Origin: an uncultured Stenotrophomonas sp.
Lineage (GTDB): Bacteria > Pseudomonadota > Gammaproteobacteria > Xanthomonadales > Xanthomonadaceae
NCBI GenBank assembly: GCA_900078405.1
Contig: FLTS01000001.1
Coordinates: forward strand, 2,770,501-2,834,500
Direction of reading: 5' to 3'
DNA: 64,000 bases
Positions 44,638 to 54,561 of the stretch are shown here, piece by piece. The translations under genes and the position numbers were made by a program. The notes beneath the pieces were generated by a model. It ran no database searches and was not told where the DNA came from. It was given only the letters and a program-made list of their open reading frames with translations. How positions within the stretch are numbered: the stretch's first letter is position 1; the number at the start of each line of letters is the position of its first letter.

Positions 44638-45741
44638 TCAGGCCGGGGTGATCGAGCTGCGCAGTGCCTTGTCGGCGGCGTGGCGGTCCAGCGCCAGTTC
44701 GACCAGGCGCGTGATCAGTGATGTGTAGTCCAGCCCGCTGGCGCCCCACAGCTTGGGATACATGCTGATGCGGGTGAAGCCGGGCAGGGTGTTGATCTCG
44801 TTGATGACCACTTCGCCGGAGGGCGTGAGGAACACGTCCACCCGCGCCATGCCGGCGCAGTCCAGCGCCTGGTAGGCACGGATGGCGATGGCGCGGATAC
44901 GCTCCTGCGCCTCGGCCGGGATGGCGGCCGGGATCACCGTCTCGGCGCCGTTGGCGCTGATGTACTTGGTGTCGTAGGCGTAGAAGTCGTCGTGCACCAC
45001 CACCTCGCCGCAGACGCTGGCCTCGGGGTGGTCGTTGCCCAGCACCGCGCACTCGATCTCGCGCCCGGCAATAGCCGACTCCACCAGCACCTTGTGGTCG
45101 AAGGACAGCGCCAGCGCCATCGCCTGGCGGAATTCGTCGGCATCGCGCACCTTGCTCACGCCCACCGAGGAGCCCTGGTTGGCCGGCTTGACGAACAGCG
45201 GCGTGCCCAGCTGCGCCACCAGCGCGTCGTAGTCGGCCGCAGCTGCGCTGGTGCGGTTGAAGCACACGCACGGCGCCACCGGCAGCCCGGCGTCGCGCAG
45301 CAGGCGCTTGGCCACGTCCTTGTCCATCGCCACCGCCGAGCCGAGCACGCCGGAGCCGACGAACGGCAGGTTGGCCATGCGCAGCAGGCCCTGCAGCGAG
45401 CCGTCCTCGCCGAGGGTGCCGTGCACGATCGGGAACACCACGTCGATCTGCGCCAGCGCCGTGGCCGGGTCGGAAGGCACCAACTGCGCCTGCTCGCGGC
45501 CGGGCAGCACCGCCACCGCGTTGCCGGAGCGGTTCAGCGCGATGCGTGCCGGGTCGTCGGCATTGAGCAGGAACTGCTGCGGGTCGCTGACGTGCCAGTG
45601 GCCCTGCTTGTCGATGCCGATCAGGCTGACGTCGAAGCGCTGCTTGTCCAGTGCGTCGAGGATGTTCTTCGCCGATTGCAGCGAGACCTCGTGCTCGGCC
45701 GAACGACCGCCGAAGATGATGCCGACCCGGGTCTTGCCCAT
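44638..45741 (-). CDS. ddl: D-alanine--D-alanine ligase
   Basis: Ddl joins two D-alanines with ATP for peptidoglycan precursors. The 367-residue product has the N-terminal [17 protein letters not shown], the ATP-grasp segments [16 protein letters not shown] and the metal-binding [12 protein letters not shown]. Length and the serine loop match the DdlA type. It stands outside the mur/fts cluster, where many bacteria carry ddlB. ATG 45741 begins MGKTRVG; residues further upstream in frame are not conserved. Confidence 0.95.
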   Translation of the reverse strand: MGKTRVGIIFGGRSAEHEVSLQSAKNILDALDKQRFDVSLIGIDKQGHWHVSDPQQFLLNADDPARIALNRSGNAVAVLPGREQAQLVPSDPATALAQIDVVFPIVHGTLGEDGSLQGLLRMANLPFVGSGVLGSAVAMDKDVAKRLLRDAGLPVAPCVCFNRTSAAAADYDALVAQLGTPLFVKPANQGSSVGVSKVRDADEFRQAMALALSFDHKVLVESAIAGREIECAVLGNDHPEASVCGEVVVHDDFYAYDTKYISANGAETVIPAAIPAEAQERIRAIAIRAYQALDCAGMARVDVFLTPSGEVVINEINTLPGFTRISMYPKLWGASGLDYTSLITRLVELALDRHAADKALRSSITPA

Positions 45742-45799
45742 TGCCTGTTGCTCCTGCCGATTGCGCTGATGCGGGTCCGCATAGCATGGGGGAACGGCC

Positions 45800-45929
45800 G
45801 GGAATGGGGAACAGGGAGCGGGGAATGCGGGCCAGCCGGGCACACTGCGCGTTCACCTGTCTGCCCGGCTGCACGGCAACCTCCGGCAAACGGCAATCCG
45901 TCATTCCCCGTTCTCCATTCCCGGTTCCC
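45800..45929. repeat. Imperfect 28-bp inverted repeat (GGGAATGGGGAA type)
   Basis: Arms at 45800-45827 and 45902-45929 are built from GGGAATG / GGGGAA units and match at roughly three quarters of positions. They lie in the 209-bp gap between the divergent ddl and ubiJ and frame about 74 bp. Such G-rich units are common in xanthomonad intergenic regions. Confidence 0.5.
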
Positions 45930-45950
45930 CGCTTCGGTAGAATGCCGCGC

Positions 45951-46601
45951 ATGTCTGCCTCCCCTCTCGATTTCATCAAGCCGCTGGCCGGCCGCGCGCT
46001 GGAAAGGGCGCTGAACCACGCGCTGGCGCTGGACCCGGATACCCGCGCCGCGCTGGCCCCGCTGGCTGGCCAGTGCATCACCCTGACCCTGGAGTCGCCG
46101 CCGCTGGCGATGCAGGTCGGCGTGGACGGACAGCGGCTGACGGTGGGCCCGGTGGATGCCGCGCGCGAGCCGGACCTGGCCGTGCGCAGCACCCTCGGCG
46201 GGGTACTGGCGCAGTTGCCGTTCATGGTCAACGCGCGCCGCACCGGCCAAGCGCCGGGCGGGCGGGTGAAGGTGTCCGGCGATGCCGAACTGGCGCGGCG
46301 GCTGCAGCAACTGGCCACGCGCTTCGATCCGGACTGGCAGCAGCCGTTCGTCGGCGTGTTCGGCGAGGTGCTGGGCGTGCAGGTGGCGCAGGCCCTGCGC
46401 ACGGCGCTGGCGCAGGCCAGCCGCGGTGCGAAGGACCTGGCGCGCACCGCGGCCGAATACGTTACCGAGGAATCGCGCGACGTGGTGCCGCGTGCCGAAC
46501 TGGATGCCTTCCACGACGACGTGGACGTGGTCCGCGACGACGTGGAGCGGCTGGCCGCGCGGGTGGCGCGGCTGCGCCAGCGCAGCGGGGGGCGGGCATG
46601 A
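45951..46601 (+). CDS. ubiJ: UbiJ, ubiquinone biosynthesis accessory factor
   Basis: A 216-residue protein with an SCP2-like lipid-binding domain (residues about 20-115, including [20 protein letters not shown]) and a C-terminal helical, charged tail ([29 protein letters not shown]). UbiJ organises the late ubiquinone synthesis complex. ATG 45951 is chosen at MSASPLDF; an ATG five codons... further up in the same frame is within the repeat region. It overlaps ubiB by four bases, the conserved pairing. Confidence 0.88.
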   Translation: MSASPLDFIKPLAGRALERALNHALALDPDTRAALAPLAGQCITLTLESPPLAMQVGVDGQRLTVGPVDAAREPDLAVRSTLGGVLAQLPFMVNARRTGQAPGGRVKVSGDAELARRLQQLATRFDPDWQQPFVGVFGEVLGVQVAQALRTALAQASRGAKDLARTAAEYVTEESRDVVPRAELDAFHDDVDVVRDDVERLAARVARLRQRSGGRA

Positions 46602-48331
46602 AGGCGGTGCGCGCGATGTTCCGCGCCAACCGTATCGGCCGGGTGATCCTGCGCTACCGGCTCGACGCGCTGCTCGACGGCACCCCGGTCGAGCGCTGGC
46701 TGCGGCTGGCCAAGCCGTTCGTGCCGCGCGCGCGCGGTGACATCGCCAGCCTGTCGCGCGGTGCGCGGCTGCGGCTGGCGTTGCAGGAACTGGGGCCGAT
46801 CTTCGTCAAGTTCGGGCAGATCCTCTCGACCCGCCGCGACCTGGTGCCGCCGGATGTCGCCGCCGAGCTGACCCTGCTGCAGGACCGCGTGCAGCCGTTC
46901 GATGGCGAACGCGCGCTGCAGATCGTCGAACAGGCGCTGGGCCTGCCGATCACCGAGGCGTTCGCCAGCTTCGACACCACGCCGCTGGCCTCGGCCTCGA
47001 TCGCGCAGGTGCACGAAGCGACGCTACCCGGTGGCCGGCAGGTGGTGGTCAAGGTGCTGCGCCCGGACATCGAAAAGCAGATTGCCGGCGACATCGCCCT
47101 GCTCAAGTCGCTGGCCGCGCTGACCCTGGGCGCCGCCAGCGACTTGAAGAACGTGATGCTCATGTTCTTCAAGTCGCTGGCCGCGCTGGTCGAGCGCACC
47201 CACCCGCGCGCCGACAAGATCCGCCCGCGCGAGGTGGTGGCCGAAATCGAGACCACGCTGGCCGCCGAACTGGACCTGCAGCGCGAAGGTGCCAACGCCA
47301 GCGTGCTGCGCCGCTTCTGGCTGGACTCGGACGACCTGTACGTGCCGGAAGTGATCTGGACCCACACCGCCGAGCGCGCGCTGACCCTGGAACGGGTGTG
47401 GGGCATCCCGTCCGACGACGTCGCCGCGCTGGACGTCGCCGGCATCGACCGCAAGGCGCTGGCGGCCAAGGGCGTGCGCGTGTTCTACACGCAGGTGTTC
47501 CGCGACAACTTCTTCCACGCAGACGCCCACGCCGGCAACATCTGGGTCGACACCGACCCGGCGCGGCGCGACAACCCGCGCTTCATCGCGCTGGATTTCG
47601 GCATCATGGGCCAGCTCTCGGAACAGGACCAGTTCTACCTGGCCGAGAACTTCATGGCCATCTTCAACCGCGATTACCGGCGCATCGCCGAGCTGCACCT
47701 GCAGGCGCAGTGGATGCCGGCCACGGTGCGCATCGACGAGCTGGAGGCGGCGGTGCGCGCGGTGTGCGAGCCGTACTTCACCCGGCCGTTGTCGCAGATT
47801 TCGCTGGCCGAGGTGCTGGTCAAGCTGTTCCGCACCGCGCAGCGCTACCAGCTCACGCTGCAGCCGCAGCTGATCCTGCTGCAGAAGACGCTGCTCAACA
47901 TCGAGGGCGTCGGCCGCCAGCTCGACCCGCAGCTCGACATCTGGGCGGTGGCCAGGCCGGTGCTCGAACGCATCCTGCGCGAGCGCTACAGCCCGCGCCG
48001 TGCGTTGAAGGAGCTGGGCAAGCGCCTGCCGGAAATCATGACCCAGGCGCCGGACATGCCGGCGCTGCTGCACGGCTGGCTGAGCCAGCAGGTGCAGGGC
48101 AAGCACGAACTGGCGATGCGCTCGCAGGACATCGTCAACCTCGACATCACGCTCAAGCGTCTGCAGCGGCGCGTGGTCACCGCGGTGGGCGGCGCCGGGC
48201 TGCTGGTGGTCGCCGCGCTGCTGCACGGCCTGCACGCCAGCGGCCCGCAACTGGCGTCGATGCCGCTGTGGTCGTGGATCTGTGGCGGCGTGGGCATGCT
48301 GGCGCTGGCCTCGGCATGGCTGCGGCGGTGA
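46598..48331 (+). CDS. ubiB: UbiB, atypical kinase of ubiquinone biosynthesis, with a 22-residue insertion
   Basis: A 577-residue ADCK/UbiB-family ATPase needed for ubiquinone synthesis. It has the KxGQ motif ([17 protein letters not shown]), the A-rich loop ([13 protein letters not shown]), VVVKVLRP with the lysine, [11 protein letters not shown] and ALDFGIMG; two C-terminal helices anchor it. Against E. coli UbiB, the segment from DIALL to RPxEVV is exactly 22 residues longer: T176-L197 ([22 protein letters not shown]). This is a 66-bp insertion whose end repeats the preceding 20 bp. It keeps the frame, but lies in the kinase-like domain and may affect function. Confidence 0.92.
   Translation: MKAVRAMFRANRIGRVILRYRLDALLDGTPVERWLRLAKPFVPRARGDIASLSRGARLRLALQELGPIFVKFGQILSTRRDLVPPDVAAELTLLQDRVQPFDGERALQIVEQALGLPITEAFASFDTTPLASASIAQVHEATLPGGRQVVVKVLRPDIEKQIAGDIALLKSLAALTLGAASDLKNVMLMFFKSLAALVERTHPRADKIRPREVVAEIETTLAAELDLQREGANASVLRRFWLDSDDLYVPEVIWTHTAERALTLERVWGIPSDDVAALDVAGIDRKALAAKGVRVFYTQVFRDNFFHADAHAGNIWVDTDPARRDNPRFIALDFGIMGQLSEQDQFYLAENFMAIFNRDYRRIAELHLQAQWMPATVRIDELEAAVRAVCEPYFTRPLSQISLAEVLVKLFRTAQRYQLTLQPQLILLQKTLLNIEGVGRQLDPQLDIWAVARPVLERILRERYSPRRALKELGKRLPEIMTQAPDMPALLHGWLSQQVQGKHELAMRSQDIVNLDITLKRLQRRVVTAVGGAGLLVVAALLHGLHASGPQLASMPLWSWICGGVGMLALASAWLRR
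47103..47188. repeat. 20-bp direct repeats and inverted arm inside ubiB
   Basis: Two identical 20-bp copies lie at 47103-47122 and 47169-47188, 66 bp apart. Between them, 47135-47152 is the perfect reverse complement of 47164-47181 (18 bp, loop 11 nt). The insertion therefore holds a strong hairpin and an inverted copy of part of the direct repeat. Confidence 0.88.
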
Positions 48332-48358
48332 GGCACATCATCTTGAAGCACTCCGGTC

Positions 48359-48382
48359 GTCATTCCCGCGAAGGCGGGAATC
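48359..48382. repeat. CATTCCCGCGAAGGCGGGAATC hairpin repeat
   Basis: A short stem (ATTCCCGC / GCGGGAAT, loop GAAG) in the gap between ubiB and truC. It belongs to a widespread proteobacterial intergenic palindrome and may attenuate readthrough. Confidence 0.6.
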
Positions 48383-48400
48383 GCTTTGAAGGGTTTCCGG

Positions 48401-49141
48401 ATGTTTCCTGAAGCGGAGGAGGCTGCGGCAACGGACGTCGTTTCCGAACCGCTGCCGCTGCTGTACGAAGATACGTGGCTGGCGGTGGTCAACAAGCCGG
48501 CCGGGCTGATGGTCCATGACAGCAAGCTGGCCCGCGGCGAGGACGACTTCCTTGCCGACCGCCTGCGCGAACAACTGGGCAAGCCGATCTTTCTTGTGCA
48601 CCGGCTGGACCGCGCCACCAGCGGCTGCCTGCTGCTGGCCTTCGACCGCGACACCGCCAGCGCGCTGGGCAAGACCCTGATGGGCGGTGAGGTCGAAAAA
48701 GACTACCTGGCCGTCTGCCGTGGCTGGCCGGCGGAAGACGCCTTCACCGTCGACCACGACCTCGACGGCGGCCCCGGCAAACCGGTGAAGAAGCAGGCCA
48801 TCACCCATTTCCAGCGGCTGCTGACCGGCGAATTGCCCGTGCCCTCCAACGGTTTTGAAACCTCGCGCTACGCGTTGCTGCGTTGCCAGCTGCAGACCGG
48901 CCGCTTCCGCCAGATACGGCGGCATTTGAAGCACGTGTTCCACCACCTGATCGGCGACACCAGCCACGGCGACGGCCGCCACAACCGCACCTTCCGCATG
49001 CACGGCGTGCATCGCATGCTGTTGCACGCACAGCGGCTGGCGTTCCCGCACCCGCAGGATGGCCGCCGCATCGAGGTGGTTGCGCCGCTGGATGCGGAGT
49101 TCCAGCGCGCCTGCGCCCTGTTCGGTTGGCAGCACCCGTAG
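48401..49141 (+). CDS. truC: tRNA pseudouridine-65 synthase TruC (RluA family)
   Basis: A 246-residue RluA-family pseudouridine synthase. The catalytic motif HRLDRATSG is at 67-75 with D70 as nucleophile. The order (NKPAGLMVHD, then HRLDRATSG, then TGRFRQIRRHLKHVFHHLIGD) and the lack of an S4 domain fit TruC, which modifies U65 of some tRNAs; another RluA-type target cannot be excluded. GAAGGG sits seven bases before ATG 48401. Confidence 0.87.
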   Translation: MFPEAEEAAATDVVSEPLPLLYEDTWLAVVNKPAGLMVHDSKLARGEDDFLADRLREQLGKPIFLVHRLDRATSGCLLLAFDRDTASALGKTLMGGEVEKDYLAVCRGWPAEDAFTVDHDLDGGPGKPVKKQAITHFQRLLTGELPVPSNGFETSRYALLRCQLQTGRFRQIRRHLKHVFHHLIGDTSHGDGRHNRTFRMHGVHRMLLHAQRLAFPHPQDGRRIEVVAPLDAEFQRACALFGWQHP

Positions 49142-49149
49142 GCACACGT

Positions 49150-49253
49150 GTAGGAACGACGTGAGTCGCGACCGGGCTGTCATGCGGTAGCCCGTACATC
49201 CCTGTGCGGGGATTCAACAGGAAAGCCCCGGTCGCGACTGACGTCGCTCCTAC
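49150..49253. repeat. REP pair (GTAGGA ... TCCTAC) in inverted orientation
   Basis: A 104-bp unit starting GTAGGAACGACGTGAGTCGC and ending with its near complement GCGACTGACGTCGCTCCTAC, with GACCGGGCT / AGCCCCGGTC forming inner arms. The GTAG-type start identifies the xanthomonad REP family. A related half-unit lies at about 60179-60206. It fills the gap between truC and the MAPEG gene. Confidence 0.75.
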
Positions 49254-49271
49254 AGGTTTCCCGCGTCCACC

Positions 49272-49658
49272 TCAGCCGGCCCGCAACGCGGCCAGCACGA
49301 TCAACGCCAGCGCGCAGGCGAAGCCGCCCAGCCATGCGAGGCTGCGCAGCGGTGGCTTGTCGGCGATGTAGAACAGGCCATGCAGGACGCGCAGGACCAC
49401 GAAGGCAAGGGCCAGCCCGTTGGCTGCCTGCGCATCCACTCCGGCCAGCTGCGCCAGCACCACGCCGGCGGCGAACGGCGCGAATGCCTCGAACGCGTTC
49501 AGGTGCGCGGCATGGGCGCGCTGCACCAGGTAGTCGTCGCACTTGGCGGCCCACGCGCGCGGGTTGCGGTTGTTGTAGCCGGGCCGGGCCTTGGCGACGA
49601 CCACCCAGACATAGGGCAGCACCGCGGCAACCAGCACGCACCAGTAGGCGATCGACAT
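49272..49658 (-). CDS. MAPEG-family membrane protein
   Basis: A 128-residue protein with four predicted helices of the MAPEG family (membrane-associated proteins in eicosanoid and glutathione metabolism). The family feature NNRNPRAWAAK followed by RAHAAHLNAFEAFAPFAAGV is present. Bacterial members may have glutathione transferase activity, but the substrate is unknown. Monocistronic. Confidence 0.87.
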   Translation of the reverse strand: MSIAYWCVLVAAVLPYVWVVVAKARPGYNNRNPRAWAAKCDDYLVQRAHAAHLNAFEAFAPFAAGVVLAQLAGVDAQAANGLALAFVVLRVLHGLFYIADKPPLRSLAWLGGFACALALIVLAALRAG

Positions 49659-49768
49659 GGCCAGCTCCTTCGCAAGGGAAGTGGCCAGCCTAGCCGAAGC
49701 GCCACCCGGCGTCGCGCGTCGGCCGCACCCGGTACGGGGTGACGACGTGCCCGATACAATCGGCGGCG

Positions 49769-50200
49769 ATGACGACCCCGCAGCTGACCGTCGATGCCAC
49801 GCTGGCGATTCCGGAAACGGAGATCGTCGAGCGCTTCGTGCGCGCCAGCGGTGCCGGCGGGCAAAACGTCAACAAGGTGTCCAGTGCGGTCGAGCTGCGT
49901 TTCGACGTGGCCGGCTCGCCGTCGTTGCCGGATGCCCTGCGTGCGCGGCTGCTGGCGCGGCGCGACCGGCGCCTGACCGACGCGGGCGTGCTGGTGATCG
50001 ATGCGCAGCGCTTCCGCACCCAGGAGCGCAACCGCGCCGATGCGCGCGAGCGGCTGGTCGCGTTCATCCGCGCCGGACTGGAGGTACCGAAGGCGCGGGT
50101 GGCGACCAAGCCGACCTACGGCTCCAGGCTGCGCCGGCTGGACGAGAAAAAGGGGCGCGCGCAGATCAAGCGTGGCCGTTCGCAACGCAACTGGGAGTAG
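49769..50200 (+). CDS. arfB: Alternative ribosome-rescue peptidyl-tRNA hydrolase ArfB
   Basis: ArfB (YaeJ) releases peptides from ribosomes stalled without a stop codon. The 143-residue protein has the release-factor GGQ at 30-32 (SGAGGQNVNKVSSAVELRF) and a basic C-terminal tail (GSRLRRLDEKKGRAQIKRGRSQRN) that enters the empty mRNA channel. ATG 49769 is preferred over one ten codons upstream because homologs start near MTTPQL. Three bases before the acyltransferase gene. Confidence 0.93.
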   Translation: MTTPQLTVDATLAIPETEIVERFVRASGAGGQNVNKVSSAVELRFDVAGSPSLPDALRARLLARRDRRLTDAGVLVIDAQRFRTQERNRADARERLVAFIRAGLEVPKARVATKPTYGSRLRRLDEKKGRAQIKRGRSQRNWE

Positions 50201-50203
50201 CGC

Positions 50204-50818
50204 TTGGACAACATCCCGCCGCACTGCCGTCCGCCGCTGGTGCCACCGGTTCCGCCGGGCGTGCCGCGTGGCGGAAGCGCATTCGGCCGCTGGCTGGGGC
50301 GCTGCATCCTGCGCCTGGGGGGGTGGCGCGTGGCCGGGCCGCTGCCCGACCTGCGCAAGGCGGTGGTGATCGCCGCGCCGCACTCGTCCAACTGGGATGG
50401 CATCTGGGGGTTGGCGGCCAAGCTGGCGCTGGGCGTGGAGGCGCGCATCCTCGGCAAAGACAAGCTGTTCTGGTGGCCGCTGGGTGCGGTGCTGCGCCGG
50501 TTCGGCGTGGTGCCGCTGGACCGCAGCTCGCCGCAGGGCACGGTGGGGCAGGCGGTGGCGATGATCCGCGACAACGAGCGCATCTGGTTCGCGCTGGCGC
50601 CGGAAGGCACGCGCAAGCCGGTGAAGGAATGGAAGACCGGCTTCATCCGCATCGCGCGGATGGCGCAGGTGCCGATCGTGCCGGCCTATTTCCACTACCC
50701 GGAAAAGACCATCGGCTTCGGCCCGGCGTTCCACACCAGCGGCGACGATGCCGCCGACATGGCCGCCATCCGCCAGTGGTACCGGCCGTGGCGGGGCCGC
50801 AACCGCGGCACGGCGTAA
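50204..50818 (+). CDS. Lysophospholipid acyltransferase (PlsC-like)
   Basis: A 204-residue acyltransferase of the glycerolipid type. The catalytic H60-SSNW-D65 fits HX4D, and the second motif reads FALAPEGTRKP. The glycerol-phosphate family usually acts at the membrane; this short form has a single hydrophobic patch near residues 30-45. A TTG start at 50204 is used because GGAG lies about eight bases before it and no ATG or GTG begins nearer to the conserved part. Probably in one operon with arfB and phr. Confidence 0.82.
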   Translation: MDNIPPHCRPPLVPPVPPGVPRGGSAFGRWLGRCILRLGGWRVAGPLPDLRKAVVIAAPHSSNWDGIWGLAAKLALGVEARILGKDKLFWWPLGAVLRRFGVVPLDRSSPQGTVGQAVAMIRDNERIWFALAPEGTRKPVKEWKTGFIRIARMAQVPIVPAYFHYPEKTIGFGPAFHTSGDDAADMAAIRQWYRPWRGRNRGTA

Positions 50819-50821
50819 GCG

Positions 50822-52258
50822 ATGGGCATCGCGCTGGTCTGGCTGCGCGACGACCTGCGCCTGGACGACCAGCCGGCCCTGCGCGCGGCGCTGCAACGTG
50901 GCCTGTCGCCGCTGCCGGTCTACATCCATGCGCCGGAAGAAGAAGGCGCATGGGCGCCCGGTGCCGCATCGCAGACATGGCGCCGGCGCTCGCTGGCGGT
51001 ATTGGCCGGCGAACTGGAACGCCGCGGCTCGCGCCTGTTGCTGCTGCGCGGGCCCACGCTTGATGCCCTGCAAATGCTGGCCGCGCGCAGCGGTGCCGAA
51101 GCGGTGCTGTGGACGCGGCGCTACGAGCCGGCCATCGAACAGCGCGATGCGTGGATCAAGCGCAGCCTGCGCCAGGCCGGCCTGCATGCGGAAAGCTTCA
51201 ACGGCGCACTGCTGTTCGAGCCGTGGGAACTGGCGACCCGGCAGGGCGATCCCTACCGGGTGTTCACGCCCTTCTGGAAATCCGCGCGCGCGGCATGGCG
51301 CGTGCCGGCAACGTGGGATGCGCCGGCGCGGCTGCCATCGCTGGCACATGCGGACCTGCCCGCTGGCGAGCGGCTGGACGAACTGGCGCCGGCGCCGGCC
51401 CCGGCATGGGACGCCGGTTTCTGGCAACGCTTCGCGCCCGGTGAGCAAGGCGCGCGCGCGGCGTTGCGACGATTCATCGACGATGCATTGCATGGTTACG
51501 CGCAGGCCCGCGATTTCGCCGCCGAAGCCGGCACCTCGCAGTTGTCGCCGCACCTGCACTTCGGCGAGGTGTCGGTGCGGCGCGTGGCCGCCGAAGTGTT
51601 GGCCATGGGTGATGCCATCGCCGAGGCCGACCGCGACCGCTTTCTCGCCGAGCTGGGTTGGCGCGAGTTCGCCCACCACGTGCTGCACCACTACCCGCAG
51701 GTGCCCGAACGCAACCTCGATCCACGCTTCGACGATTTCCCGTGGGCGGCGCCGGACGAAGCGCAGCTGGAAGCATGGCGCCGCGGCCGCACCGGCGTGC
51801 CCATCGTCGATGCCGGCATGCGCGAGTTGTGGCACACCGGCTGGATGCACAACCGCGTACGCATGCTGGTGGCCAGTTGGCTGACCAAGCATCTGCGCCA
51901 GCACTGGCGGCATGGCGCGCGCTGGTTCTGGGACACGCTGGTGGATGCCGACTTGGCCAACAACACCCAGGGTTGGCAGTGGAGCGCGGGCACCGGTGCC
52001 GACGCGGCGCCGTACTTCCGTGTGTTCAACCCGGCCACCCAGGCGCGCCGCTTCGACCCGGCCGGGGCCTACATCGCGCGCTGGGTGCCGGAACTGGCGG
52101 ACCTGCCGCCACCGGCGCGCTTCGCGCCGTGGGAACATCCGGAACCGGCGCGGCGGCTGGCGCCGGGATATCCGCCGCGGCCACAGGTGGAACTGGCCGC
52201 CGGCCGCGCCGGTGCGCTGGCCGCCTTCGCCAGCCTGCGCCGCGGCGCGGCACGCTGA
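50822..52258 (+). CDS. phrB: Deoxyribodipyrimidine photolyase
   Basis: A 478-residue DNA photolyase that repairs cyclobutane pyrimidine dimers with blue light. N-terminal antenna domain (VWLRDDLRLDDQPAL) and C-terminal FAD domain with TSQLSPHLHFGEVS, FLAELGWREFAHHVLHHYP, WRRGRTGVPIVDAGMREL, MHNRVRMLVASWLTKH and the tryptophan-rich NNTQGWQWSAGTG. The start is 3 bases after the acyltransferase stop. Belongs to class I CPD photolyases by motif; a (6-4) type is less likely. Confidence 0.94.
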   Translation: MGIALVWLRDDLRLDDQPALRAALQRGLSPLPVYIHAPEEEGAWAPGAASQTWRRRSLAVLAGELERRGSRLLLLRGPTLDALQMLAARSGAEAVLWTRRYEPAIEQRDAWIKRSLRQAGLHAESFNGALLFEPWELATRQGDPYRVFTPFWKSARAAWRVPATWDAPARLPSLAHADLPAGERLDELAPAPAPAWDAGFWQRFAPGEQGARAALRRFIDDALHGYAQARDFAAEAGTSQLSPHLHFGEVSVRRVAAEVLAMGDAIAEADRDRFLAELGWREFAHHVLHHYPQVPERNLDPRFDDFPWAAPDEAQLEAWRRGRTGVPIVDAGMRELWHTGWMHNRVRMLVASWLTKHLRQHWRHGARWFWDTLVDADLANNTQGWQWSAGTGADAAPYFRVFNPATQARRFDPAGAYIARWVPELADLPPPARFAPWEHPEPARRLAPGYPPRPQVELAAGRAGALAAFASLRRGAAR

Positions 52259-52367
52259 GCCCGCCGCTGGCCACCCCGCATCCACACGCCACCATCGGCA
52301 CATGCCGGCAATGGTCCGAAGGAGTAGGGTTCGCGGCTTCACCGCACGCTACGCAGGAGCACGTTCC

Positions 52368-54521
52368 ATGTCGCGCACCGTCATTCTGGCCGCTGCCATC
52401 AGTCTTGCGCTGGCGGCCTGTTCCGGCAAGGAGTCCAACGCACCCGTGAATACCGACAGCACCGCCGGCCAGCAGGCCGAGGCCTCGGCCAACCCGTTCC
52501 TGGCCGCCAGCACGCTGCCGTTCCAGGCACCGGCCTTCGACCAGATCAAGGATGCCGACTACCTGCCGGCCTTCGCCGAAGGCATGCGCCAGCAGCTGGC
52601 CGAGATCGCGCAGATCACCGCCAACACCGCGCCGGCCACCTTCGACAACACCCTGCTGCCGCTGGAGAAATCCGGTGCCATCCTCGACCGCACCAGCCGC
52701 GTGTTCTTCAGCGTGGTGCAGGCCGACACCAGTCCTGAGCGGCAGAAGATCCAGGAACAGGTGATCCCGAAACTGGCCGCGCACAGTGACGCGATCCACC
52801 TCGACGCCAAGCTGTTCGAGCGGGTCAAGGCGGTGTACGACGGCCGCGCCGAGGCCGGGCTGGATGCCGAGCAGCTGCGCGTGGTCGAGGAAACCTTCAA
52901 TGGCTTCGTCAAGGCCGGCGCGCAACTGAGCGATGCCGACAAGGAAACGCTGAAGCAGTACAACGCCGAGGAGGCCACCCTCGCCAACGACTTCCACAAC
53001 AAGCTGGTTGCGGCCACCGCCGCCGGCGCGGTGGTGGTGGATGACAAGGCGCAACTGGCCGGCCTGAGCGATGGCGATGTCGCTTCGGCCGAGGAAGCGG
53101 CCAAGGGCCGCAAGCTCGACGGCAAGTGGGTGCTGGCGCTGCAGAACACCACCCAGCAGCCGGTGCTGGTGTCGCTGCAGGACCGCGACCTGCGCGCCAG
53201 GGTGCTGGCCGCTTCGGAAACCCGCACCGAGCAGGACGACGCCAACGACACCCGCAAGATCGTCCAGCGCCTGGCGCAGCTGCGCGCGGCCAAGGCCAGG
53301 CTGCTCGGCTTCCCGAACTACGCCGCCTACAACCTCGGCGACCAGATGGCGCAGACCCCGGCCAACGCACTGAAGCTGCTCACCGACACGGTGCCGGCGG
53401 CCACCGCCAAGGCGCGCGGCGAGCTGGCCGAGATCCAGAAGGTGGTTGATGCACAGAACGGCGGCTTCAAGGCTACCGCCTCGGACTGGGACTTCTACGC
53501 CGAGCAGGTGCGCAAGGCCAAGTACGACCTCGACGAGTCGCAGATCAAGCCGTATTTCGAGCTGGACAATGTGCTGCAGAACGGCGTGTTCTTCGCCGCC
53601 AACCAGCTCTACGGCATCACGTTCAAGGAGCGCAGGGACATCCCGGTGTACCACCCGGACGTGCGCGTGTTCGAAGTGACCGACGCCGACGGCCAGCCGT
53701 TGGCGCTGTTCTACGCTGATTTCTTCAAGCGCGACAGCAAGAGCGGCGGTGCGTGGATGGACGTGTTCGTCGAACAGGACGGCCTGACCGGCACCAAACC
53801 GGTGGTCTACAACGTGTGCAACTTCACCAAGCCTGCCGCCGGCCAGCCGGCGCTGCTGAGCTGGGACGACGTGACGACCATGTTCCACGAATTCGGCCAT
53901 GCCCTGCACGGCATGTTCTCGAATACGAAGTATCCGAGCGTGGCCGGCACCGGTGTGCCGCGCGATTTCGTCGAGTTCCCGTCGCAGTTCAACGAGCATT
54001 GGGCCTCGGACCCGAAGGTGTTCGCCAACTACGCCAAGCACTACCAAAGTGGCGAAGCGATGCCGCAGGCGCTGGTGGACAAGATCGCCAAGGCCCGCAC
54101 CTTCAACCAGGGCTACGCGACCACCGAATACCTGTCGGCCGCGTTGCTCGACCTGGCCTGGCACACGCAGGGCGCCGACGCGCCGCTGCAGGACGTGGAC
54201 ACCTTCGAGGCCGCCGCGCTCAAGCGCTTCAAGGTGGACCTGCCACAGGTGCCGCCGCGCTACCGCAGCAGCTATTTCGACCACATCTGGGGCGGCGGTT
54301 ATTCGGCCGGCTACTACGCCTATTTCTGGGCGGAAATGATCGACCACGACGCCTTCGAGTGGTTCAAGGAAAACGGCGGCCTGACCCGCGAGAACGGGCA
54401 GGTGTTCCGCGACAAGATCCTGTCCATCGGCAACACCCGCGATCTGGCCACGGCCTACCGCGAGTTCCGTGGCAAGGACCCGAGCGTGGAAGCACTGCTG
54501 AAGAACCGCGGGCTGAAGTAA
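52368..54521 (+). CDS. dcp: M3-family peptidyl-dipeptidase, lipoprotein
   Basis: A 717-residue zinc metallopeptidase of the M3 family, probably removing C-terminal dipeptides in the periplasm. The zinc motif is H507-EFG-H511 (FHEFGHALHGMFSN), followed by RDFVEFPSQFNEHW. The N-terminus is a lipoprotein signal with lipobox LAAC (about C19), so the enzyme is membrane-anchored rather than cytosolic as E. coli Dcp. AGGAG at 52355-52359 supports ATG 52368. Confidence 0.91.
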   Translation: MSRTVILAAAISLALAACSGKESNAPVNTDSTAGQQAEASANPFLAASTLPFQAPAFDQIKDADYLPAFAEGMRQQLAEIAQITANTAPATFDNTLLPLEKSGAILDRTSRVFFSVVQADTSPERQKIQEQVIPKLAAHSDAIHLDAKLFERVKAVYDGRAEAGLDAEQLRVVEETFNGFVKAGAQLSDADKETLKQYNAEEATLANDFHNKLVAATAAGAVVVDDKAQLAGLSDGDVASAEEAAKGRKLDGKWVLALQNTTQQPVLVSLQDRDLRARVLAASETRTEQDDANDTRKIVQRLAQLRAAKARLLGFPNYAAYNLGDQMAQTPANALKLLTDTVPAATAKARGELAEIQKVVDAQNGGFKATASDWDFYAEQVRKAKYDLDESQIKPYFELDNVLQNGVFFAANQLYGITFKERRDIPVYHPDVRVFEVTDADGQPLALFYADFFKRDSKSGGAWMDVFVEQDGLTGTKPVVYNVCNFTKPAAGQPALLSWDDVTTMFHEFGHALHGMFSNTKYPSVAGTGVPRDFVEFPSQFNEHWASDPKVFANYAKHYQSGEAMPQALVDKIAKARTFNQGYATTEYLSAALLDLAWHTQGADAPLQDVDTFEAAALKRFKVDLPQVPPRYRSSYFDHIWGGGYSAGYYAYFWAEMIDHDAFEWFKENGGLTRENGQVFRDKILSIGNTRDLATAYREFRGKDPSVEALLKNRGLK

Positions 54522-54538
54522 GCGCCGCATTGCCGGAA

Positions 54539-54561
54539 CGGGAGGGGCGGCCCTCCCGCTC
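54539..54561. terminator. Hairpin after dcp
   Basis: A CGGGAGGG / CCCTCCCG stem with a short GCGG loop 20 bp after the stop. There is no clear T-run. Confidence 0.45.
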
